A stretch of 64,000 nucleotides of DNA from Barnesiella propionica (GTDB lineage Bacteria > Bacteroidota > Bacteroidia > Bacteroidales > Barnesiellaceae), in assembly GCF_025567045.1 (NCBI RefSeq), contig NZ_JAOQJK010000001.1, positions 124,001 through 188,000 on the forward strand, in the 5' to 3' direction. Position numbers and translations under genes: made by a program. The notes below the pieces were generated by a model that did no database searches, had not been told where the DNA came from, and saw nothing but the letters and a program-made list of their open reading frames with translations. This document shows, piece by piece, positions 57,472-64,000 of the stretch (position 1 is its first letter; each line of letters opens with the position of its first letter).

Positions 57472-59361
57472 ATGAAAAAACAGACCTTAATAGATCTTTT
57501 TGAAGAATCCGTAAAAACATACGCTTCAAATACCTTCCTGATGGAAAAAACAGGAAAAGTGTGGACCCATACTTCCTATGAAGAGACCCGCCAAGCGGTT
57601 TACAGGTTAGGAGCCGGACTTGTTTCTTTGGGAGTAAAACCGGGAGATCATATCGCTTTATTATCGGAAGGAAGAAATGCCTGGATCATAGGAGAACTGG
57701 CTATGTTCTATGCCGGAGCTGTAAACATCCCCTTATCTATCAAACTGGAAGAAAGCAACGACTTACTTTTTCGCCTTATTCATTCGGACTCCCGTTTTAT
57801 TATGATATCGGCCAATCAATTGCCCAAACTACGCAAGATAAAAGCACAATTACCCGATATACAAAAAATCATAGTAATGGACGAGGTCCCACTGGAAGAA
57901 CGGGAAATATCACTGCAACAAGTCTATAAAGCAGGAGATAATTATCTGGAAAACCACAAAAACGATTTTTTCGAAATAAGCCGGTCCATTACAAATGATA
58001 CACCGGCCACTATAACCTATACATCAGGTACTACAGCCGATCCTAAAGGCATAGTCCTGACACATCGTAACTATACCGCCAACGTTGAACAATCGCTCAC
58101 GCTGGTCGATATTACTCCGGACTACCGGACTCTCATCATCCTGCCCCTGGATCATTGCTTCGCCCATGTCGTAGGCTTTTATATCTTTATGTCCAAGGGT
58201 GCGCAAGTAGCAACCGTACAAGTGGGAAAATCGGGTATTGATACATTAAAGAACATACCCGTAAATATTCAGGAGATAAAGCCCCATCTCATTTTATCGG
58301 TCCCGGCACTGGCAAAGAATTTCAGAAAATCTATAGAAACCAATATCCGTAAACAAGGGAAAAGCGTGGAACGGCTTTTTAATTTCGCATTGAAATGTTC
58401 TTACATCTACAATAAAGACGGATGGAGCAAAGGCAGCGGATGGACATTCATGTTAAAGCCTCTTTTAGCTCTGTTCGATAAAATCCTTTTTACTAAAGTA
58501 CGGGACGGAATGGGTGGAGAATTGAAATTTTTTATCGGAGGCGGTGCTCTTTTAGATAAAGACTTACAGGATTTCTATTATGCTATAGGCATTCCTATGT
58601 ATCAGGGATACGGACTGTCCGAAGCGACTCCCGTACTTTCGTCCAACTCCCCATCCCGGCACAAGTTCGGTACATCCGGTTCTCTTGTCAGCCCTCTGGA
58701 AATTAAGATACTGGATGCAGACGGACACGAACTCGCACCCGGCGAGAAAGGAGAGATCGTGGTTAAAGGAGAAAACGTTATGGCCGGATACTGGAAAAAC
58801 GATACGGCTACTGCTGAAACCGTAAAAGACGGATGGTTGTACACCGGAGACATGGGTTATATGGATAAAGATAATTTCCTCGTGGTTCTGGGCCGATTCA
58901 AAAGTTTGCTTATCGGCAGCGACGGAGAAAAATACAGTCCCGAAGGCATAGAAGAAGCAATCGTATCTCATTCGCCTTACATAGACCAAATCATATTATA
59001 TAATAACCAGTCTTCCTACACTACTGCTTTGATCGTACCGAACAAAGATAACCTGAAACGAAAAGTCCATGCAAAATGGGAAAGTACTGATGGCAAAAAA
59101 GAAGCTGTTCAGCGCATATTGAACACGCTTAACGATTTCCGCAAAGGAGGGAGTTGTGCCGGACAATTTCCCGAACGCTGGTTGCCTGCCTCCTTTGCTA
59201 TTCTGCCGGAACCTTTTACGGAACAGAACCAGATGGTTAACAGTACTATGAAAATAGTACGGGGAAAAGTAGAATCGGTATATGCCGACAGAATAGCCTA
59301 TTTGTACACCCCGGAAGGTAAAGATGTTTTCAACGAACAAAATTATCTTTCGCTAAAATAA
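57472..59361 (+). CDS. Long-chain fatty acid-CoA ligase (AMP-forming)
   Basis: A 629-residue cytoplasmic or membrane-associated acyl-adenylate-forming enzyme that activates long-chain fatty acids with ATP and CoA. The P-loop is ATITYTSGTTADPKGIVLTHRNY; the acyl/ATP site includes YQGYGLSEATPVLSSN (A5); the A7-A8 hinge is DGWLYTGDMGYMDKDNFLVVLGRFKSLLIGSDGEKYSPEGIEEAIV; LILSVPALAKNFRKSIE is the long-chain-type linker. The C-terminal QNQMVNSTMKIVRGKVE is where the family's catalytic Lys normally lies (here Lys in TMKIVR). The length fits bacterial FadD/FAA-type ligases. It is monocistronic by spacing, with a promoter box upstream and a terminator downstream. Confidence 0.92.
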   Translation: MKKQTLIDLFEESVKTYASNTFLMEKTGKVWTHTSYEETRQAVYRLGAGLVSLGVKPGDHIALLSEGRNAWIIGELAMFYAGAVNIPLSIKLEESNDLLFRLIHSDSRFIMISANQLPKLRKIKAQLPDIQKIIVMDEVPLEEREISLQQVYKAGDNYLENHKNDFFEISRSITNDTPATITYTSGTTADPKGIVLTHRNYTANVEQSLTLVDITPDYRTLIILPLDHCFAHVVGFYIFMSKGAQVATVQVGKSGIDTLKNIPVNIQEIKPHLILSVPALAKNFRKSIETNIRKQGKSVERLFNFALKCSYIYNKDGWSKGSGWTFMLKPLLALFDKILFTKVRDGMGGELKFFIGGGALLDKDLQDFYYAIGIPMYQGYGLSEATPVLSSNSPSRHKFGTSGSLVSPLEIKILDADGHELAPGEKGEIVVKGENVMAGYWKNDTATAETVKDGWLYTGDMGYMDKDNFLVVLGRFKSLLIGSDGEKYSPEGIEEAIVSHSPYIDQIILYNNQSSYTTALIVPNKDNLKRKVHAKWESTDGKKEAVQRILNTLNDFRKGGSCAGQFPERWLPASFAILPEPFTEQNQMVNSTMKIVRGKVESVYADRIAYLYTPEGKDVFNEQNYLSLK

Positions 59362-59386
59362 AAGGTTATCCCTCTTCCGACAAATA

Positions 59387-59421
59387 CTCCCGGTGAACAT
59401 TCTTGTGAATACTACCGGGAG
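59387..59421. terminator. Shared terminator of convergent genes
   Basis: CTCCCGGT (59387-59394) pairs with ACCGGGAG (59414-59421), with an inner ATTC/GAAT stem. It is followed by CCTTATTCT on plus and AGTATTTGT on minus. It separates the acyl-CoA ligase from the gene at 59440. Confidence 0.5.
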
Positions 59422-59439
59422 CCTTATTCTATACAAACG

Positions 59440-60396
59440 TTATTCCACTAACTCCAAAGAAATATCCACTACATTTTTTCTGTTTCCCACAACGAACAGC
59501 CGTTCCATTATCAGGTATAAGGTCCAGCCATAATCAACATTAATCCATACACTCATATTGTCTTCTCCTGTAATAACCGGAATTTCTTCCGATGGTATGG
59601 GAGGTATTTCTTCGGTAACCATATTCTTTAATGCAGAAAAATAACTTCTTATTGCATTATCCGCATCTATAAAACCATAAGACTGCATCTCGATGACGCC
59701 ATCTTCAGTATCGTAATCATCTACCCAAAATTCTTTCTTCCCGGGTAACGGATCCTTACCAAAATAATTTGGATATTCCTCTTCCATAGAATAAGTGTCG
59801 GTCATATCATATCTCCCGCCATGATAAAACAATAACATAGATATCTCTTCCGTTACCCCCGGGAGAAGTGTTTTTTTATCGGAAATCAAAGCCATCGTTT
59901 CTCTTAATTTTTCGTAAGACATTACATTTTTCGTACTATCCGGCAACATATTCCACATACTATCGGTCATAATTTCTGCTATTTTAATAGCATCCTTCTC
60001 CACTTCTTCCAGATTTTCGAGAGATTGAAAAGCCCCGTTTTCATCCGTTTTGATAATAACCGTATTCATTAAACTATCATTAACCCAACTATCCATTCGG
60101 TTATCCAATGGATTACTCGACGTCCTTTCAACATTTTTATACTGGCATTTCAATGTATACGACCCGTCCGTAGAATCTGTAACCGTTACTATATAATCGA
60201 ATTTATTCTTTTTCCAGGCAAGTGTATCTTCTCCCTGAATAGTATAAATATTCTTTTCATACTTATACGTATGCGATTCTCCCAGAGACCAGTACGCAAC
60301 GACCTGAACAACGGAATCTTTTTCAAAGATCTGGGCATCCAAATTAAACAGGGAAAATGACAAAGTCAGCAGGAGAACTAATCTGTGTATCTTCAT
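59440..60396 (-). CDS. Secreted protein of unknown function
   Basis: A 318-residue exported protein with a clear signal peptide (MKIHRLVLLLTLSFSLFNLDAQ). The mature chain has beta-rich N-terminal and C-terminal parts (SHTYKYEKNIYTIQGEDTLAWKKNKFDYIVTVTDSTDGSYTLKCQYKN near the start; VIEMQSYGFIDADNAIRSYFSAL near the end), with a helical region between. I recognise no family signature or catalytic motif. The protein is acidic. It stands alone with its own promoter-like element and faces the acyl-CoA ligase gene. Confidence 0.75.
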   Translation of the reverse strand: MKIHRLVLLLTLSFSLFNLDAQIFEKDSVVQVVAYWSLGESHTYKYEKNIYTIQGEDTLAWKKNKFDYIVTVTDSTDGSYTLKCQYKNVERTSSNPLDNRMDSWVNDSLMNTVIIKTDENGAFQSLENLEEVEKDAIKIAEIMTDSMWNMLPDSTKNVMSYEKLRETMALISDKKTLLPGVTEEISMLLFYHGGRYDMTDTYSMEEEYPNYFGKDPLPGKKEFWVDDYDTEDGVIEMQSYGFIDADNAIRSYFSALKNMVTEEIPPIPSEEIPVITGEDNMSVWINVDYGWTLYLIMERLFVVGNRKNVVDISLELVE

Positions 60397-60425
60397 TGTA
60401 CATCTTTATATGATTAATATTATTA

Positions 60426-60459
60426 CAAAACTAATCATTATTATACATAATTACACAAA
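60426..60459 (-). promoter_or_regulatory. Promoter of the gene at 59440
   Basis: On the minus strand TTTG (60459-60456) is 22 bases from TAGTTTTG (60433-60426), a near-ideal pair. The leader is about 23 bases. Confidence 0.5.
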
Positions 60460-60498
60460 TGATTTGTTTTTATCGTACAAGTAAAATACATAAATGAA

Positions 60499-60526
60499 AA
60501 CGGCCGCATCTCCCGATGTGGCCGTT
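60499..60526 (-). terminator. Orphan terminator-like hairpin
   Basis: AACGGCCGCATC (60499-60510) pairs with GATGTGGCCGTT (60515-60526), one G-U pair, four-base loop, followed on the minus strand by TTTTCATTTA. No minus-strand protein gene ends here; the nearest, the 46-residue ORF, has its own terminator 280 bases upstream. Confidence 0.5.
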
Positions 60527-60800
60527 CCCAACTTGAAATATATCAAAAACAAGAAAGAGGATAATGTTTATTACTAAGAATAAACAAGGATAATAATACC
60601 AATGAAACACACAAAAAACAAGAATATAAAGTCTTTTCTTACTGTTTTCTTCTGTTGTATGACAACTCTTTGTCGTTCAAGAGGCCCTTTTGAACCTCGC
60701 TTGTATTAATAAAACAAGCAAGCAGGTTAATTGTTTACGTTATTATTATATTTAACTTATTTTATCACAATATTCTTTTATCTCCGTATGCATATAATAA

Positions 60801-60857
60801 AATAACATGCTATCATGAGTATCCTGAACAGAAATATTCTTAATAAAGCATGTTATT
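60801..60857 (-). terminator. Terminator after the small membrane protein
   Basis: AATAACATGCT (60801-60811) pairs with AGCATGTTATT (60847-60857) across 35 bases; the minus strand continues TTTTATTATATG. It begins 5 bases after the stop of the 46-codon ORF. Confidence 0.5.
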
Positions 60858-60862
60858 ATTAT

Positions 60863-61003
60863 TTATTCGGCCGTGTTTAACTCGGTAGGCGTTACCACTT
60901 CATTGTCATCGGAATTTATGAGGGTAGCCATAAACAACCAATAGAAAAGCAGTAAAGCCAGTATGACCGCACCTGCTATCATCCATACTTTTTTCTTTTT
61001 CAT
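60863..61003 (-). CDS. Small single-pass membrane protein (46 aa)
   Basis: A 46-codon ORF from an ATG at 61003 to a TAA at 60863-60865. MKKKKVWMIAGAVILALLLF begins with four lysines, followed by a hydrophobic helix of about 20 residues (WMIAGAVILALLLFYWLFMATLI). A short acidic tail (NSDDNEVVTPTELNTAE) ends it. The positive-inside rule places the lysines in the cytoplasm. It starts 65 bases after the dnaB stop on the same strand and is followed by a terminator-like stem, so it is probably the last gene of the dnaB transcript. The function is unknown; being short, the ORF could be accidental, but its composition (Lys start, clean helix, stop, terminator) argues for a gene. Confidence 0.6.
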   Translation of the reverse strand: MKKKKVWMIAGAVILALLLFYWLFMATLINSDDNEVVTPTELNTAE

Positions 61004-61068
61004 ACGACAAAAGTTCTTATATTTCTCACCGGCACTATTGCAGGAGGAGAAGAGCCGGAATAAGACTC

Positions 61069-62598
61069 TCAGAAAGGAACGTCTTTCGTATTATTATTGT
61101 TCAGGAAATCTTCGGTTTTTCCCAGGAAAGGATTAGATTGAGACCCATTACCGACTTCTTCGGTATTCATTTTCGATTCAAAAGAAGAATAAAGCTGACG
61201 ATCCTCATCCCAGTTCTGGAACCGGGCCAGTTCGGAACGGAATTTCAGTTTGACATCGCCGGTCGCACCACTACGATGCTTGGCAATAATAATTTCCGCC
61301 AGTCCGCGTATATCCATCCCGTTTCCGTCTTCACTGGATTTGGTATAATACTCGGGACGGTGAATAAAACATACCATATCGGCATCCTGTTCTATCGCAC
61401 CGGATTCGCGCAAGTCGGCCAACTGGGGCCGCTTCCCTTCTCCCCGGCTCTCTACACTACGGTTCAACTGAGAAAGTGCGATAATAGGAATATTCAATTC
61501 TTTAGCTAATTGCTTTAACGAACGGGATATAGTACTCACCTCCTGTTCACGGCTGCCGAAAGACATTCCGCTCGCGTTCATTAACTGGAGGTAGTCGATA
61601 ATGATCATCTTGATATGGTGCTCACGCACTAAACGACGGGCTTTCGTCCGTAATTCGAAAACCGACAGACTGGGCGTATCGTCAATATAGATAGGGGCGT
61701 CGAACAGATATTTGATACGAGTCATAAGCTGCTCCCACTCTCCCGTGTCAAGCTGCCCGCTCTTTATCTTTTCACCCGGAATCTCACAGGTATTGATAAT
61801 AAGGCGGTTTACCAGTTGGACATTGGACATTTCCAGAGAAAACACCGCAATAGGCGTATTATAACTTACCGCCATATTCTTCGCCATGGATAAAACGAAT
61901 GCCGTTTTTCCCATAGCCGGACGCGCTGCGATAATGATCAAATCGGAATTTTGCCAACCGGACGTCATCCGGTCCAGATCATGAAAGCCTGTTTCCAGAC
62001 CGCTAAGACCGTCTTTCCTGTTTGCGGCAATCTGTATCAGTTCAATAGCTTCATTTATCACCGGATCTATCTGTGTAACATCCTTTTTCAGGTTACGCTG
62101 GGATATTTCAAATAATTTCCCCTCTGCTTCCTGCATAAGATCGTCCACGTCGATAGTTTCGTCAAAAGCTTTAGACTGTATCTCGCTGGAAAAACTTATC
62201 AGTTCCCGCGCCAGGAACTTTTGTGCAATGATCCGGGCATGGTATTCTATATGAGCAGCCGACGTTACGCGTCCCGTCAACTCCGATATAACGATGGCTC
62301 CCCCTACTTCATCCAGCGTCCCGTTCAGCCTGAGCTGCTCGGTCACAGTAAGCATATCTATAGGTCTTTGTCTGGATGCCAGATCCACAATAGCCTGATA
62401 TATCAGTTGATGAGTAGGTTCGTAAAAACACTGAGGCTTCAGAATATCACAGACAATCGTATATGCGTCTTTTTCGAGCATAAGCGCCCCAAGTACGGCT
62501 TCTTCCAGTTCCCGGTCCTGCGGCTGCAACCGGCCCATTTCCGAAGTCTTGGGTACATAGCTTTTATTTTGTTGCCGGTAATTTCGTTTCTGTTCCAT
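61069..62598 (-). CDS. dnaB: Replicative DNA helicase DnaB
   Basis: A 509-residue hexameric 5'-3' replication helicase that unwinds DNA at the fork. The start is the ATG at 62598 (MEQKRNYRQQ); a GTG 17 codons upstream lies in the promoter. The N-terminal domain (about 25-130, RLQPQDRELEEAVLGALMLEKDAY) binds primase; the C-terminal RecA-type domain carries Walker A AARPAMGKTAF (226-232), Walker B-type MIIIDYLQLM, and SQLNRSVESRGEGKRPQLADLRESGAIEQDADMV with the arginine finger region. No intein is present. A promoter with a full consensus lies upstream. Confidence 0.97.
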   Translation of the reverse strand: MEQKRNYRQQNKSYVPKTSEMGRLQPQDRELEEAVLGALMLEKDAYTIVCDILKPQCFYEPTHQLIYQAIVDLASRQRPIDMLTVTEQLRLNGTLDEVGGAIVISELTGRVTSAAHIEYHARIIAQKFLARELISFSSEIQSKAFDETIDVDDLMQEAEGKLFEISQRNLKKDVTQIDPVINEAIELIQIAANRKDGLSGLETGFHDLDRMTSGWQNSDLIIIAARPAMGKTAFVLSMAKNMAVSYNTPIAVFSLEMSNVQLVNRLIINTCEIPGEKIKSGQLDTGEWEQLMTRIKYLFDAPIYIDDTPSLSVFELRTKARRLVREHHIKMIIIDYLQLMNASGMSFGSREQEVSTISRSLKQLAKELNIPIIALSQLNRSVESRGEGKRPQLADLRESGAIEQDADMVCFIHRPEYYTKSSEDGNGMDIRGLAEIIIAKHRSGATGDVKLKFRSELARFQNWDEDRQLYSSFESKMNTEEVGNGSQSNPFLGKTEDFLNNNNTKDVPF

Positions 62599-62621
62599 AG
62601 TGATGAGAAAATTTGGGAGTA

Positions 62622-62652
62622 CAAACGTAAGGAAACTTTTAGTTTCCACAAA
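62622..62652 (-). promoter_or_regulatory. dnaB promoter
   Basis: On the minus strand TTTG (62652-62649), a 19-base spacer and TACGTTTG (62629-62622) match the Bacteroides consensus fully; transcription starts about 17 bases before the ATG. Nested inverted repeats cover the spacer and both elements (see 62625-62664). Confidence 0.7.
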
Positions 62653-62664
62653 ATTTCCTTACGT
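62625..62664. repeat. Nested inverted repeats over the dnaB promoter
   Basis: Outer arms ACGTAAGGAAA (62625-62635) and TTTCCTTACGT (62654-62664) are exact complements. Inside, GGAAAC (62631-62636) and GTTTCC (62642-62647) pair again. The outer left arm overlaps the -7 box and the outer right arm lies just upstream of the -33 box. It could be an operator, or the terminator of the phosphatase gene that reads toward dnaB. Confidence 0.5.
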
Positions 62665-62701
62665 CATATTATGACATTTTACAGGAGCACCCCCTATAAA
62701 T

Positions 62702-64000
62702 CTACAGAACAGGAGAAATAGACGGATAGGCGGCCATCGCTTTCTCGCAATAAGACCTGAAAGCATCCCAATCATAATACGGGCCTTTTTCGGCACCTAT
62801 AGGCAATTTTACTTCTTCTTCATTGAAAAGGACTTTTACAAGTACTTTTCCGTCTTTATTCTTATACAATATCCATTGTATATTCGCAGCCATAGGATTG
62901 TATGTAAAATCCTGCCATACTTCGGCAACTTTCTCCGGATCGGGTTCCGTCACAGCCGCATTTTTAATACCCAGCATTGCCGCCAGAGGAATAGTATTCT
63001 CGCCATGGGCAAAACGCAGGTTGGCCGTAGCCCCTTTACCCTCGACCGCATTCTGGGCGGTATTAAGCATATCCTGTAATATCGGGCGGGCAATAGCCAC
63101 AGGAAGCCCTTTCCCAGGAGCGGAATTTCCCTTCCGTATATATTGAGAAAAATTTATCGTAGACCATATTTCGTATGTTTCATCTTCGGTAAACCACTCG
63201 TAAAGCGACAAACCATAATCGGTATTAGGAAGTATGATAGCCAAAGAATACAGATCGGTAACAAAAGTGCGCGGATTTGCAATAAGTTTACGATAATCGC
63301 CCGCGAACAACTCTTTCATCAACCGCTCATAAGGTACATGACGTTCGGTAAAAGAATCCATCTGTTTTTTCCAAGAACCATTTTTCATATACTCATCATA
63401 CTCCGGACTCTCAAAACAACGCAACGCATTATCATGGGAGTGACTGGGATCCATAAAAAAATCGGCAGAGGGAACCAGCCCTTTCAATTCTGTAACAAAA
63501 GCCCCCATGCTTCCCATAGATCTCGGGACAACCGTTGACTGAGCTTCCAACCGTACCGGCCCGTTCTCATTCGAAAAAACATCGGGAAAACGATGATACA
63601 TTCTTGAAGCAATACCTCTGTGTTGTTCCGATCCTAAAGGGGTAAGGTCTCCCCAACGGTGATTCATCAAATTATAAATAGTATCCATGCGGTTTTTCAA
63701 ACGCTTGCCTTCCGGGGTCAGAATACCCATAGAATCGGCTCGGGACAATGTTTTCCATAAATTAATTACAGGTTTACCGGAATGATGAGTCCTGGAACCA
63801 TGGCGGGACATAAGCTCTATATGGAATGGTTTATATCCTTTCGGAGCAGGAGTGTTTATAGTATCTCCGAAATAATATACAGCCGAAGGTCCGGCCTTAT
63901 AATTATCACTGCTCTTAAAGAACTCGCGTATATCATTTACCGCATACAGGGGAAGTGCAAATAATAGCGAACATATTCCCCCGAAAAAAAAACGTCTATT
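62702..64000 (-). CDS. Histidine acid phosphatase, MINPP/phytase-like (5' end cut)
   Basis: A branch-2 histidine phosphatase, likely acting on phytate or other inositol phosphates. The frame is open from 62702 to the window edge, 432 residues visible; the internal ATG at 63811 falls just before the catalytic motif and cannot be the true start. The first visible residues NRRFFFGGICSLLFALPLYA look like a signal peptide missing only its first few residues. Motifs: YKPFHIELMSRHGSRTHHSG (RHG catalytic His), SADFFMDPSHSHDNALRCFESPEY, and LRFAHGENTIPLAAMLG, where HGE replaces the usual HAE/HD proton donor. Secreted MINPP-type phosphatases are known from Bacteroides. It lies about 100 bases upstream of dnaB and is probably a separate unit. 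Confidence 0.8.
   Translation of the reverse strand, partial: NRRFFFGGICSLLFALPLYAVNDIREFFKSSDNYKAGPSAVYYFGDTINTPAPKGYKPFHIELMSRHGSRTHHSGKPVINLWKTLSRADSMGILTPEGKRLKNRMDTIYNLMNHRWGDLTPLGSEQHRGIASRMYHRFPDVFSNENGPVRLEAQSTVVPRSMGSMGAFVTELKGLVPSADFFMDPSHSHDNALRCFESPEYDEYMKNGSWKKQMDSFTERHVPYERLMKELFAGDYRKLIANPRTFVTDLYSLAIILPNTDYGLSLYEWFTEDETYEIWSTINFSQYIRKGNSAPGKGLPVAIARPILQDMLNTAQNAVEGKGATANLRFAHGENTIPLAAMLGIKNAAVTEPDPEKVAEVWQDFTYNPMAANIQWILYKNKDGKVLVKVLFNEEEVKLPIGAEKGPYYDWDAFRSYCEKAMAAYPSISPVL

Larger units (their letters stand above)
60397..60862. other. Intergenic region with several hairpins
   Basis: About 470 bases upstream of the gene at 59440. It carries the promoter at 60426-60459, a stem with minus-side T-run at 60499-60526, three adjacent small stems at 60654-60719, and the terminator at 60801-60857. 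No ORF with a sensible start was found here; the structured part may be a small RNA (see findings). Confidence 0.5.

Noticed and set aside
62702..63811. Phosphatase starting at the ATG at 63811
   Set aside because: That Met lies two residues before the RHG catalytic motif; the frame continues to the window edge with a signal-peptide-like stretch, so the gene is 5'-truncated by the window.

Overview
The window looks like a chromosomal segment of a Bacteroidota species, most likely order Bacteroidales. The reasons are a SusC/SusD pair, many secreted glycoside hydrolases, type IX secretion (T9SS) type A tails on two proteins, -7 boxes of the Bacteroides type (TAnnTTTG) in front of many genes, AT-rich spacers and almost no Shine-Dalgarno sites. 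The genus cannot be fixed from the sequence. I see no insertion sequence, prophage, integrase or CRISPR array.

Left part (1-36917): every gene is on the minus strand and nearly all concern carbohydrate use. In transcription order from the right it starts with a tightly spaced run: a GH16 fused to a second catalytic TIM-barrel domain, a GH27 alpha-galactosidase, a GH2 beta-galactosidase with a lectin domain, a GH43-like enzyme, an (alpha/alpha)6-barrel enzyme, a second GH16 with a T9SS tail, a sialate O-acetylesterase-like enzyme, a CotH-lectin protein with a T9SS tail, a GH92 mannosidase and a nucleoside hydrolase lipoprotein. Two secreted proteins without assigned function follow (one FISUMP-domain, one duplicated lectin-like). 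Then come a ribokinase, a GRP/RhaT-like sugar permease, SusC, SusD, an atypical GH92, a GH3 and the start of a GH78-like gene that runs off the left edge. Ribokinase, permease, SusC/SusD and nucleoside hydrolase together resemble the ribose/nucleoside scavenging (rus) system of Bacteroides thetaiotaomicron. The GH16/GH27/GH2/GH43 block points to a galactose-rich glycan, but the substrate is inferred.

Middle part (37935-49172): a soluble PAS hybrid histidine kinase; a peroxiredoxin-thioredoxin operon divergent from oxyR, with promoter elements side by side; a PEBP-family protein; a DHA2-type MFS exporter; an HTH regulator followed by a YjdJ/YjdI-like pair; malate dehydrogenase; and small conserved proteins. 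The 636-base gap at 44648-45283 holds a possible small RNA and a possible leader ORF with competing hairpins.

Right part (49295-64000): housekeeping and envelope genes (PatB-type C-S lyase, a lone GH9, a phosphate-selective porin, an Fsr-like exporter, tRNA-Ser(GCU), MltG, an NlpE-like lipoprotein, a long-chain acyl-CoA synthetase, DnaB). A 46-residue membrane protein lies just after dnaB, and a histidine acid phosphatase (MINPP/phytase-like) runs off the right edge. Several reading frames can be opened at TTG or GTG codons that lie inside promoter elements, so I moved those starts to the next ATG.
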